Positions 1-5,891 of a stretch of 9,771 bases of DNA are shown in pieces. Position 1 is the first letter of the stretch; each line of letters starts with the position of its first letter. The notes under the pieces were generated by a model. It saw nothing but the letters and a program-made list of their open reading frames with translations, was not told where the DNA came from and made no database searches. This DNA is from CBDUUP01 sp965370435. GTDB taxonomy: Bacteria > Chloroflexota > Anaerolineae > Anaerolineales > UBA11579. Made by a program: the position numbers and the translations under genes. The DNA lies in contig CBDUUP010000150.1 in NCBI GenBank assembly GCA_965370435.1, positions 1 to 9,771 of the forward strand, written 5' to 3'.

Positions 1-115
1 CAAGACCCTGACCAAAAGATCGGCCTTTATCAAGCCGGTCAGGAATAAGATTTTGCGACATAGAGGGTAAAATTGAAACACTGATTGGTTACCGAAACAA
101 GAATTTAAATGTTTT

Positions 116-147
116 CTCAGTATTTCAGTGCATCAGTGATTCAGTGT
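116..147. repeat. 8-nt-period array, consensus TTCAGTGN, 4 units
   Basis: TCAGT recurs at 117, 125, 133 and 141, an exact 8-base spacing over four units. Bases around the core vary between units. The same word, at the same period, recurs in six units at 4223-4270, so this is one family at two spacers of the window. It is not in a reading frame that can be supported. Its function is unknown. Confidence 0.75.
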
Positions 148-196
148 TTATTTTCATCTTTAACCAAACATTAACCTCCCTCTTGCCCTCTAGCCA

Positions 197-225
197 TTGA
201 CCTTGCCTCTGAATACGAGTATCCT
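197..225 (+). promoter_or_regulatory. Candidate sigma70-type promoter for the L,D-transpeptidase
   Basis: TTGACC at 197-202 matches five of six bases of the -35 consensus. It is followed after exactly 17 bases by TATCCT at 220-225, which matches four of six bases of the -10 consensus. Transcription would start near 232, leaving a leader of about 113 bases before the ATG at 345. This is a prediction from consensus and spacing alone. Confidence 0.4.
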
Positions 226-344
226 TAATCCAGCCTGCGAAGGATCAGCGAGTGTTGATATTAACGTTAGCTAATCTTGGGTAAGGTTGATTTTCCTCAC
301 CCCGTCTTTATGAGTGACCGGCCCTCGCGCCGATTGGAAATTGT

Positions 345-1433
345 ATGAATGATAAGCGCAAGTTATCCCGCCGTGACTTCCTCAAGCTAACTGGATTGGG
401 CTTGGGGAGCCTGGTAGTTCAGCCCTGGAAGCGCCATCCCGCCCTGGCTGACTTCCCCGATGCTGAGCGATTGGGTCGCGTCAATACCGGCAGGGTCACG
501 GTTCGCCTCCGCCCTGATATAGAGAGCGAGGAAGTCGGCGTACTCTATGAGGATGCCATTGTCCCCTGGCTGCGAGAGGTGATCGGTTCCCATCCCTACC
601 GGGTCAGCCAGCGCTGGGTGGAGACCCCCGATGGGTATATCTGGGCGCCGCTTCTTCAACCAGTTCGAGTGGAACCCAATGCGCCCATCTCTTCCCTTCC
701 AGATACCAGCATGGGGCCGGGGCTGTGGGTGGAGGTGACCGTACCTTACGTGGACCTCTCTCCCTCCAACCCCCCAGCCCGTTCTCCCTGGCTGCAAAAC
801 ACCGACCACCCCCGCCTTTACTACGGCCAAGTTGTCTGGGTGGATGAGATCAGCGTCAATAACAACAATGAAGCTATCTATCACGTCAAAGAACTTTATG
901 GCAGCTACGGCGACATGTTCTGGGCTTCAGCCGATGCCTTTCTCCCCCTGACCGAAGCCGATATCGCCCCCATCCATCCCGAAGTGGAAGAAAAGAAAAT
1001 CGTCATTGACCTTACCTACCAGACCCTTTCTTGTTATGAAGGCAATAACGAGGTCTATTTCTGCCGCATCTCATCGGGGGCCAAATTTGACGCCTTGGGG
1101 AACGCGGTGGATGCTTGGGCGACGCCGCCCGGCTCTCATCCCACCTGGCGCAAGCTGGTCTCTCTACACATGAGCGGCGGCACCACCGGCGGCGGCTGGG
1201 ACCTCCCCGGCATTGGCTGGACGGCCCTCTTTGTGGGCAGCGGTATCGCCATCCACGGCACCCACTGGCACAACAACTTCGGCGTCCCCATGTCCCACGG
1301 CTGCGTCAACGCTACCTACCAGGACGCCAAATGGGTCTGGCGCTGGATGAACCCCATCGTCTCCTACGACCCCGGCGATAGGTCCGTGGACATGACCGAT
1401 CCCGGCACTTACGTTCAGGTGATCGAATCGTGA
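345..1433 (+). CDS. Tat-exported L,D-transpeptidase (YkuD family)
   Basis: Predicted cell-wall enzyme that forms 3-3 peptidoglycan cross-links or attaches proteins through an L,D-transpeptidase active site. Residues 8-14 (SRRDFLK) form a twin-arginine motif followed by a hydrophobic stretch to about residue 27, so the protein should be exported folded by Tat. Residues about 40-105 look like a small beta-rich SH3-like segment. The YkuD domain spans about 217-350, with His304 in an HGTHWH stretch and the catalytic SHGC motif at 317-320 (Cys320). Two further cysteines, Cys230 and Cys240, sit on either side of a predicted beta turn and could form a disulfide. The ATG at 345 puts the Tat motif at the right distance from the N terminus; no clear Shine-Dalgarno sequence precedes it. 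The next gene is the thiol transporter CcdA, which may help keep the active-site Cys reduced (inference). The family call is firm; the substrate is unknown. Confidence 0.92.
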   Translation: MNDKRKLSRRDFLKLTGLGLGSLVVQPWKRHPALADFPDAERLGRVNTGRVTVRLRPDIESEEVGVLYEDAIVPWLREVIGSHPYRVSQRWVETPDGYIWAPLLQPVRVEPNAPISSLPDTSMGPGLWVEVTVPYVDLSPSNPPARSPWLQNTDHPRLYYGQVVWVDEISVNNNNEAIYHVKELYGSYGDMFWASADAFLPLTEADIAPIHPEVEEKKIVIDLTYQTLSCYEGNNEVYFCRISSGAKFDALGNAVDAWATPPGSHPTWRKLVSLHMSGGTTGGGWDLPGIGWTALFVGSGIAIHGTHWHNNFGVPMSHGCVNATYQDAKWVWRWMNPIVSYDPGDRSVDMTDPGTYVQVIES

Positions 1434-1464
1434 TATTTCCAGAGACGCAAAGTACGAGAAGTTA

Positions 1465-1495
1465 CACAGAGCAAATTTTTATGCTTTGCTCTGTG
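1465..1495. repeat. Inverted repeat: 11-bp perfect stem, 9-nt loop
   Basis: CACAGAGCAAA (1465-1475) is the exact reverse complement of TTTGCTCTGTG (1485-1495). The loop is T-rich. It lies 31 bases after the stop codon of the L,D-transpeptidase gene and could fold in RNA. No T-run follows the right arm, so it is not a typical intrinsic terminator. The right arm also forms the first unit of the CTCTGTG array that follows. Confidence 0.7.
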
Positions 1496-1517
1496 CTCTC
1501 TGTGTCTCTGTGGTGAA
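1488..1517. repeat. CTCTGTG array (3 units), dispersed repeat copy A
   Basis: CTCTGTG starts at 1489, 1498 and 1506, so the units are spaced 9 and then 8 bases apart. They are followed by GTGAA. The 21 bases 1497-1517 are identical to 6828-6848, about 5.3 kb away between unrelated genes, which marks this as a dispersed intergenic repeat rather than a local regulatory site. The array ends 13 bases before the ribosome-binding site of the ccdA-like gene. Confidence 0.75.
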
Positions 1518-1547
1518 AAGTTTGAAATTTGAAGGAGTATAAACTGT

Positions 1548-2474
1548 ATGACCATTTCTGACGTGACTTTCAGCATCGCTTTTTTGGCCGGTATGGCTTC
1601 GTTCCTGTCCCCGTGCGTCTTCGCCCTGGTCCCTGCCTACGTAGGCTACCTCAGCGGGCGTTCCGCCGGGATCGCTCGCGAAGGCCGTTCCAGCACCCTC
1701 TACACCCTCAGCCACGGGCTGGCCTTTGTGCTGGGATTTAGTATTGTCTTCGTCTCTCTAGGCGCTTTGGCCGCCGCTCTGGGAGGTATCCTCTTTGAAT
1801 TAGAAGGCATCCTTATCAAGGTAGGCGGGGTCGTCGTCGTCATTTTCGGCTTGCACATGATCGGCGTTTTCCGCATCCCCTTCCTGGAATACGACCTGCG
1901 CCCCCAAACCACCCCCGACCGCAACCGGGGGTATATTTCCTCAGCCTTGATGGGGGTGTTTTTCTCGGCGGGTTGGTCGCCCTGTGTAGGCCCCATCCTG
2001 GGATTGGTGCTCACTATGGCCGTCAGAGGCAGCAACGTGCTCCTGGGCGCACAACTACTCATCGCTTATTCCGCCGGGTTAGCCATCCCCTTCTTGTTGG
2101 CCGCCACCCAGATCGGCTGGGTGACCACCATTCTGCGCCGCTACGGCAAGCTGATGCGCTACACCGAGATCGTCATGGGCGCGGTGATGGTCATTATCGG
2201 CGGGCTGTTGTTCTCCGGCCGATTTGAAGCCTTCCTCGCACCCCTGAGCGGCAGAGCCTTCTTCGGTTTCGGCGAGGAACTTCTCGTGGGCCGCTACCTC
2301 CTTATTGGCTCCCTGATTGCTGTAGTGGTTGGATTGATCCCCGCCGCAATCGCCCGCAACAAGGGACGCAACTTCATTGAATGGTGGTTCATTGGGCTGC
2401 TCTTCCCCATCGCTATCCCCGCCGCCCTTTTGCTAAAGCCTCTAGAAGAGGCAGAAATCGAACCCACCGGATGA
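1548..2474 (+). CDS. ccdA: CcdA-like thiol-disulfide electron transporter with C-terminal extension
   Basis: Polytopic membrane protein of the CcdA/DsbD-beta family. It takes reducing equivalents from cytoplasmic thioredoxin and passes them across the membrane to extracytoplasmic thioredoxin-like proteins such as TlpA/ResA. The two hallmark cysteines lie in paired Ser-Pro-Cys motifs: Cys23 in SFLSPCVFALVPAYVGY and Cys146 in AGWSPCVGPILG. About six hydrophobic segments fall in residues 8-225. At 308 residues it is longer than the usual 220-240 residue CcdA. The additional part (about 245-300) adds two more hydrophobic segments separated by a basic stretch (ARNKGR, residues 269-274), and ends in an acidic tail. 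The start is supported by GAAGGAG at 1531-1537, ten bases before the ATG. The TlpA-like gene downstream is the expected partner, although a strong terminator separates the two. Confidence 0.93.
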   Translation: MTISDVTFSIAFLAGMASFLSPCVFALVPAYVGYLSGRSAGIAREGRSSTLYTLSHGLAFVLGFSIVFVSLGALAAALGGILFELEGILIKVGGVVVVIFGLHMIGVFRIPFLEYDLRPQTTPDRNRGYISSALMGVFFSAGWSPCVGPILGLVLTMAVRGSNVLLGAQLLIAYSAGLAIPFLLAATQIGWVTTILRRYGKLMRYTEIVMGAVMVIIGGLLFSGRFEAFLAPLSGRAFFGFGEELLVGRYLLIGSLIAVVVGLIPAAIARNKGRNFIEWWFIGLLFPIAIPAALLLKPLEEAEIEPTG

Positions 2475-2482
2475 ATTTTCCC

Positions 2483-2548
2483 AAACCCTAAGGGTCTCAG
2501 ACGACCGGAGGTCCAACGACCGGAGGTCGTCAGACCCTTAGGGTTTTT
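2483..2548 (+). terminator. Strong intrinsic terminator with internal 13-nt direct repeat
   Basis: A 15-base arm at 2483-2497 is perfectly complementary to 2532-2546. After a 2-base bulge on the left, a further 7 bp pair (2500-2506 with 2525-2531), giving 22 paired bases. TTTTT follows at 2544-2548, so transcription reading out of the ccdA-like gene should stop here. Inside the hairpin a 13-mer (ACGACCGGAGGTC) occurs twice, at 2501-2513 and 2516-2528. Each copy holds GACC-GGA-GGTC, which can fold into a small hairpin of its own, so alternative structures are possible. The T-run is on the + strand side only. Confidence 0.85.
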
Positions 2549-2572
2549 ATATCTTACTGGTAGAGTGAAACG

Positions 2573-3133
2573 ATGAAAAGAAACCTTCTTTTACAGGTAT
2601 TGGCCGGGATCGCCCTCCTGGCCGGAATCGGTTTGATATTTATAGATTTTCCTGGGGTATTCGCGGGTCAGTCTGATGATTCTCTTGACGGCGAACAACT
2701 CCTCCGCGCCCCCGAGATCGGCGCGCTGGCCCCGGACTTTGAACTCTTGACCATTACGGGTGAATCCATCCGCCTGGACGACCTGCGCGGCCAGGTTGTG
2801 CTGTTGAATTTCTGGGCCACCTGGTGCGCGCCCTGCCGCCTGGAAATGCCCCACCTCCAGAATCGCTTTGAGCTATTTTCGCCTGACCTGGTGGTCCTGG
2901 CGGTCAACTTCGACGAACCTGCCCAGGATGTGGGGGCATTTGTGCTAGAATTGGGCCTGACCTTTCCAACCCTGCTCGACCCTGGCGCGTTAGTGCAGGA
3001 CTTGTACCGGGTTCGCGGCTACCCGACCTCCGTTTTTGTAGACCGGGACGGCGTGATCCAAATTATCCACATCGGCATCCTGACCGAAGGTCAACTGGAT
3101 GACTATCTCGCCCAAGTAGGTATTGGCCCATGA
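2573..3133 (+). CDS. TlpA/ResA-like extracytoplasmic thiol-disulfide oxidoreductase
   Basis: Membrane-tethered or secreted thioredoxin-fold protein of the TlpA/ResA/CcmG group (186 aa). It would reduce disulfides or oxidised cysteines outside the membrane, in cytochrome c assembly or on other clients. Residues 4-25 form a hydrophobic signal or anchor. A signal-peptidase site after Ala31 (VFA) is possible, and no lipobox Cys is present. The redoxin domain covers about 50-180: APDFELL near 53-59, active site WCAPC with Cys85 and Cys88, and the conserved cis-proline region GYPTSVFVD with Pro151. The ATG at 2573 has only a weak GTAGAG upstream. The stop codon overlaps the next start as ATGA (3130-3133), so the two genes are probably translationally coupled. 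It is the natural electron acceptor for the CcdA-like protein upstream. No haem ligase or cytochrome c gene is visible, so the client cannot be named. Confidence 0.9.
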   Translation: MKRNLLLQVLAGIALLAGIGLIFIDFPGVFAGQSDDSLDGEQLLRAPEIGALAPDFELLTITGESIRLDDLRGQVVLLNFWATWCAPCRLEMPHLQNRFELFSPDLVVLAVNFDEPAQDVGAFVLELGLTFPTLLDPGALVQDLYRVRGYPTSVFVDRDGVIQIIHIGILTEGQLDDYLAQVGIGP

Positions 3134-4164
3134 TCATCGTCTCCTTATTCACCCGCAAAAATTGCTCCCTCTGCGACACCGCCTTGGAAGACCTGGAAGC
3201 CCTCCAGGAAGAGATCCCTCACAAATTGCTGGTGATTGACGTTGACGACCATCCCGATCTCTTGGCCGCATACGGCGACCGAGTCCCGGTGGTGGAAGCG
3301 GGGCCGTACAAGAAGGCCGCCCCCTTCACCCGCCAGGAATTAAAGATGACCCTCGCCGCAGCCCAAGACCGGGCCGCCAGCCTCCATGCCAAAGACCCAA
3401 AACGCATCGAAAAAATCGCTCAACGCGGCCGGACCATCTCAGGCACCGACCGCTTTTCCTATTGGATTTCCAACCATTATCTGGCTGTGTTCAACTTATT
3501 GATCTTCATCTACGTGGGGCTTCCCTTTATTGCCCCCGTCCTGATGAACGCCGGAGTCGAAGCCCCCGCTAAGGTGATCTATCGGGTCTATGGCGCGGTG
3601 TGCCACCAGTTAGCTTTCCGATCCTGGTTCATGTATGGCGACCAACCTGCCTATCCCCGCGACCCCGCCAACGTGGAGAGTCTGACGCCCTTCGGCGAAG
3701 CCACCGGTTTGAGCGAAGCCGACACCAACCAGGCCCGCTTCGATGCCCGAGCCTACATCGGCGATGAGACCGTGGGCTACAAAGTCGCCTTCTGCGAGCG
3801 GGATGTCGCCATCTATGGGGCTATCTTGCTCTTTGGATTGATCTTCGCCGTTTCCAAACGTCGCTTGCCCCCGCTCCCGACGCTGCTGTGGCTTATTATT
3901 GGCTGGGGGCCGATTGGCCTGGACGGATTCAGCCAACTGCTCAGCCAGCCTCCCTTTGATACCTGGGCGATATTGGAATGGCTGCCCTACCGGGAAAGCA
4001 CGCCCTTCCTCCGCACCCTCACCGGCGCGCTCTTCGGATTCACCACCGCCTGGTTCGGCTATCCCTACATGGAAGAGACCTTCGTCGAATCCCGCCAGAT
4101 GCTGGCGAAAAAATTCGCCCGCATCAAAGAATTAGCCAACCACACCGTCCCGGACGCTGAATAA
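3130..4164 (+). CDS. Glutaredoxin-like (DUF836) domain fused to DUF2085 membrane domain
   Basis: Two-part protein of 344 aa. Residues 1-80 form a glutaredoxin/thioredoxin-like domain of the DUF836 type, with CSLC (Cys12, Cys15), a DVDDHPDL stretch at 37-44 and the expected proline at 53 in RVPVVE. From about 105 it is a membrane protein of the DUF2085 kind: CHQ at 158-160, FCERD at 221-225 and GLDGFSQL at 263-270, followed by ESTPFLRTLTGALFG at 289-303. Hydrophobic segments lie near 118-139, 226-241, 250-264 and 295-311. About 60 residues separate CHQ from the second Cys motif. This looks longer than the compact DUF2085 arrangement, and the extra part is polar and acidic. The ATGA overlap with the TlpA-like gene points to a joint task. 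Glutaredoxin chemistry is a reasonable guess for the N terminus; the role of DUF2085 is unknown. A thiol-relay function is inference. Confidence 0.85.
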   Translation: MIIVSLFTRKNCSLCDTALEDLEALQEEIPHKLLVIDVDDHPDLLAAYGDRVPVVEAGPYKKAAPFTRQELKMTLAAAQDRAASLHAKDPKRIEKIAQRGRTISGTDRFSYWISNHYLAVFNLLIFIYVGLPFIAPVLMNAGVEAPAKVIYRVYGAVCHQLAFRSWFMYGDQPAYPRDPANVESLTPFGEATGLSEADTNQARFDARAYIGDETVGYKVAFCERDVAIYGAILLFGLIFAVSKRRLPPLPTLLWLIIGWGPIGLDGFSQLLSQPPFDTWAILEWLPYRESTPFLRTLTGALFGFTTAWFGYPYMEETFVESRQMLAKKFARIKELANHTVPDAE

Positions 4165-4222
4165 ATAATCGCTTTCACCAACACTGAGCACAACATTGCG
4201 CTAGTAATATCAGATTTGTTTT

Positions 4223-4270
4223 TTCAGCGCTTCAGTGGTTCAGCGATTCAGTGTTTCAACGCTTTAGTGG
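4223..4270. repeat. 8-nt-period array, consensus TTCAGYGN, 6 units
   Basis: Six consecutive 8-base units fill 4223-4270 with no indel. The core TTCAG is kept in units 1-4 and shows one change each in units 5 and 6. The sixth base alternates C, T, C, T, C, T, so a 16-base super-period is visible. The same family with fewer units lies at 116-147. The array ends 30 bases before the pgeF start codon. Confidence 0.85.
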
Positions 4271-4290
4271 TAAAAATACGCTGACACTCC

Positions 4291-4296
4291 CATAAT
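4291..4296 (+). promoter_or_regulatory. Candidate -10 element (CATAAT) for a leaderless pgeF transcript
   Basis: CATAAT matches five of six bases of the -10 consensus and ends four bases before the ATG at 4301. No Shine-Dalgarno sequence precedes that ATG. A transcript starting at or beside the A of ATG would explain both facts. No convincing -35 hexamer is found at 16-18 bases, so this stays tentative. The same geometry occurs before yggS at 5131-5136. Confidence 0.35.
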
Positions 4297-4300
4297 AGAC

Positions 4301-5083
4301 ATGCCCTTCCACCAACCCGACTCCATCCGCTACTACATCTTCGACTCCCTGACTGAGGCGGGCGTCACCCACGCCGTCTTCACCCGGCGGGGCGGAGCCA
4401 GCCCGGCTCCCTGGGACTCCCTCAACGTGGGCGCGACTGTAGGCGATGACCTGGAAAATGTCTCCGAGAACCGCGTTCGCTCCTTTGAAGCCTTGGGACG
4501 AAACATCGCCACCCTCACCGACACCTGGCTGGTGCACGGCCGGGAGGTCCTCTGCGCCACCGAGCCGCGCGATCCCGAAGCCTTGCCTCCCCAGGCCGAC
4601 GTCCTCCTCACCGACCAACCGCTCACCCTTTTCATGCGCTTCGCCGATTGCGTCCCCATATTGCTGTACGACCCCCGCCGCAAGGTGGTTGGGATGGCCC
4701 ACGCCGGTTGGCCGGGCACCGTGAAGCAGGCTGCCAAGACTGCCGTAGAAGCCATGCAGGCTCAATACCACTCTCGCCCCGAAGACCTGCTGGCCGCCAT
4801 TGGCCCCTCCATCGGCCCCCACCACTACGAGATCGGCCCCGACGTTATCGTCCAGGTAGAAGAATCCTTCGGCAGTGATGCCTCCGCCCTCCTCCCGGAA
4901 TTCGACGGCTCAACCCACTTCGACCTCTGGTCGGCCAACCGCCTCATTCTGGAGCAGGCTGGCGTCACTCACATTGAAGTATCCCAAATCTGCACCGCCT
5001 GCCACCTGGACGATTGGTACTCTCACCGCGGCGACCATGGCAGTACCGGCCGCTTCGGCGCTCTTATTGCGTTGAACGTTTGA
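4301..5083 (+). CDS. pgeF: PgeF/YfiH-type laccase-domain protein (YlmD-like)
   Basis: Cytoplasmic metal-binding protein of the 'multicopper polyphenol oxidoreductase' (DUF152) family, 260 aa, a normal length. Members have been described as purine nucleoside phosphorylase/deaminase-like enzymes and as peptidoglycan-editing factors (E. coli YfiH), so naming varies. Visible motifs are AVFTRRGG (25-32), WLVHG with His79, FADCVPILLYD with Cys117, GMAHAGWPG with His134, IGPSIGPHHYEIG (167-179) and CTACHLDDWYSHRGDHG (231-247). His79, Cys117 and His134 have about the spacing of the metal/active-site triad known from E. coli YfiH. Where many relatives have a Cys in the IGPxIG motif, this protein has Ser170. 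The ATG at 4301 has no Shine-Dalgarno sequence, but a -10-like element sits just upstream. The stop codon lies inside the AACGTT repeat. yggS follows 57 bases later, as in ylmD-ylmE clusters. Confidence 0.93.
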   Translation: MPFHQPDSIRYYIFDSLTEAGVTHAVFTRRGGASPAPWDSLNVGATVGDDLENVSENRVRSFEALGRNIATLTDTWLVHGREVLCATEPRDPEALPPQADVLLTDQPLTLFMRFADCVPILLYDPRRKVVGMAHAGWPGTVKQAAKTAVEAMQAQYHSRPEDLLAAIGPSIGPHHYEIGPDVIVQVEESFGSDASALLPEFDGSTHFDLWSANRLILEQAGVTHIEVSQICTACHLDDWYSHRGDHGSTGRFGALIALNV

Positions 5084-5106
5084 ACGTTAAAACGTTTAAA
5101 CGTTCA
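5075..5106. repeat. AACGTT array, 4 units at exact 8-nt period, overlapping the pgeF stop
   Basis: The palindrome AACGTT starts at 5075, 5083, 5091 and 5099. The outer parts pair as an inverted repeat, TTGAACGTTT (5072-5081) with AAACGTTCAA (5098-5107), so the RNA could fold. The pgeF stop TGA is at 5081-5083, so the repeat supplies the last sense codons and the stop. No T-run follows, so a terminator role is unlikely. Confidence 0.85.
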
Positions 5107-5110
5107 ACCT

Positions 5111-5131
5111 GCAATTCGCAATCTGCAACCT
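5111..5131. repeat. GCAAY array, 3 units at 7-nt period
   Basis: GCAAT at 5111 and 5118 and GCAAC at 5125 form three 7-base units directly after the AACGTT array. The last unit runs into the -10-like element before yggS. This is a short array with weaker statistical support than the 8- and 9-nt arrays. Confidence 0.55.
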
Positions 5132-5136
5132 ATAAC
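5131..5136 (+). promoter_or_regulatory. Candidate -10 element (TATAAC) for a leaderless yggS transcript
   Basis: TATAAC matches five of six bases of the -10 consensus and ends four bases before the ATG at 5141, exactly as CATAAT does before pgeF. No Shine-Dalgarno sequence lies in between. No good -35 is seen, because the upstream bases belong to the repeat arrays. Confidence 0.35.
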
Positions 5137-5140
5137 TTCC

Positions 5141-5863
5141 ATGATAATTGCTGACCGCTACAATCAAATCCTAGAGAACATCGCCCGCACAGCCGCCTCC
5201 GCCGGACGCAAACCGGAGGAGGTGAAGCTGGTTGTGGTCACCAAAGGACATCCGTTGGAGATTGCGAAAGAGGTCGTTGCCGCTGGCGCGCTGGATCTGG
5301 GCGAAAATTACCCTGAGAAAGCCCTAACAAAAATAGCAGGTTTTTCTGATGAAACTGGTGTAAAATGGCATATGATAGGGCACGTCCAGAGCCGCAAAGC
5401 CCGTCTGGTGTGCGAGAACTTTACCTTATTACATTCGTTGGACAGCCTCAAACTTGCCAACCGCCTGAACCGGTTCTGTGAAGAATTGGGGCGGACGCTG
5501 CCAGCGCTGCTGGAATGCAACGTGAGCGGCGAGGCTTCCAAGCATGGTTTTCCCGCCCTGGAGGAATCTCGCTGGCCGGAACTGATCGAAACCCTGGCCC
5601 CCATGCTGGAATTGCCTCACCTGGAAGTCCGGGGCCTGATGACGATGGCCCCCTGGGGTCAGGCCCCTGAACAGGCCCGCCCGCACTTCCGGCGTTTGCG
5701 CCGCCTTCGGGATTTCCTCGCCCAACAATTCCCCCAGACGAACTGGGATGAGCTTTCCATGGGCATGAGCGATGATTACGAAGTGGCAATCCAGGAGGGC
5801 GCCACCCTGGTGCGTTTAGGGACCGCGATTTTAGGTCGCCGCCATCTTGGGACGACACTATAG
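5141..5863 (+). CDS. yggS: YggS/PROSC-type pyridoxal-phosphate-binding protein (YlmE-like)
   Basis: Cytoplasmic PLP-homeostasis protein (PLPBP family) with an alanine-racemase-like barrel fold but no known catalysis. At 240 aa it has the usual length. Lys35 in KLVVVTKGHP is the expected PLP-binding lysine. Other family signatures are GENY (54-57), WHMIGHVQSRKAR (76-88), HSLDS (98-102), ECNVSGEASKHGF (125-137), VRGLMTM (163-169), and the phosphate-binding end LSMGMSDDYEVAI (205-217) followed by VRLGTAILGRR. The ATG at 5141 places the first helix and the lysine at normal distances. A leaderless start is possible. In Gram-positive genomes yggS follows pgeF and precedes sepF and yggT; here yggT follows directly after 28 bases. 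Confidence 0.95.
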   Translation: MIIADRYNQILENIARTAASAGRKPEEVKLVVVTKGHPLEIAKEVVAAGALDLGENYPEKALTKIAGFSDETGVKWHMIGHVQSRKARLVCENFTLLHSLDSLKLANRLNRFCEELGRTLPALLECNVSGEASKHGFPALEESRWPELIETLAPMLELPHLEVRGLMTMAPWGQAPEQARPHFRRLRRLRDFLAQQFPQTNWDELSMGMSDDYEVAIQEGATLVRLGTAILGRRHLGTTL

Positions 5864-5891
5864 GTTTGAGTTTTGAAGGAAGAGTTAATTA

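Larger units (their letters stand above)
1..344. other. Left-edge intergenic region
   Basis: This stretch has no gene that can be supported in full. Base 2 begins a frame that stays open to a TAA at 68-70 and would encode a basic 22-residue tail; frame 1 closes earlier, at 46-48. Either could be the 3' end of a gene lying to the left, but the piece is too short to identify. The rest is AT-rich. It holds the 8-nt repeat at 116-147 and a sigma70-like promoter at 197-225 that would drive the L,D-transpeptidase gene with a leader of roughly 110 bases. No terminator hairpin with a T-run is seen. Confidence 0.5.

Noticed and set aside
2..70. Possible 3' end of an upstream gene
   Set aside because: Two forward frames are open at the edge and only 15-22 codons are visible, so neither can be identified or preferred with confidence.
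116..147. CRISPR-like reading of the short arrays
   Set aside because: Units are 7-9 nt with no unique spacers of CRISPR length, and no cas genes are present.
310..348. 12-codon upstream frame overlapping the L,D-transpeptidase start as ATGA
   Set aside because: No ribosome-binding site and no conserved content; one such overlap is likely by chance.
4256..4825. 189-residue minus-strand frame across pgeF
   Set aside because: It is antisense to a well-conserved pgeF frame and starts or ends in the repeat region; the Gly/Val-rich translation looks like a shadow.
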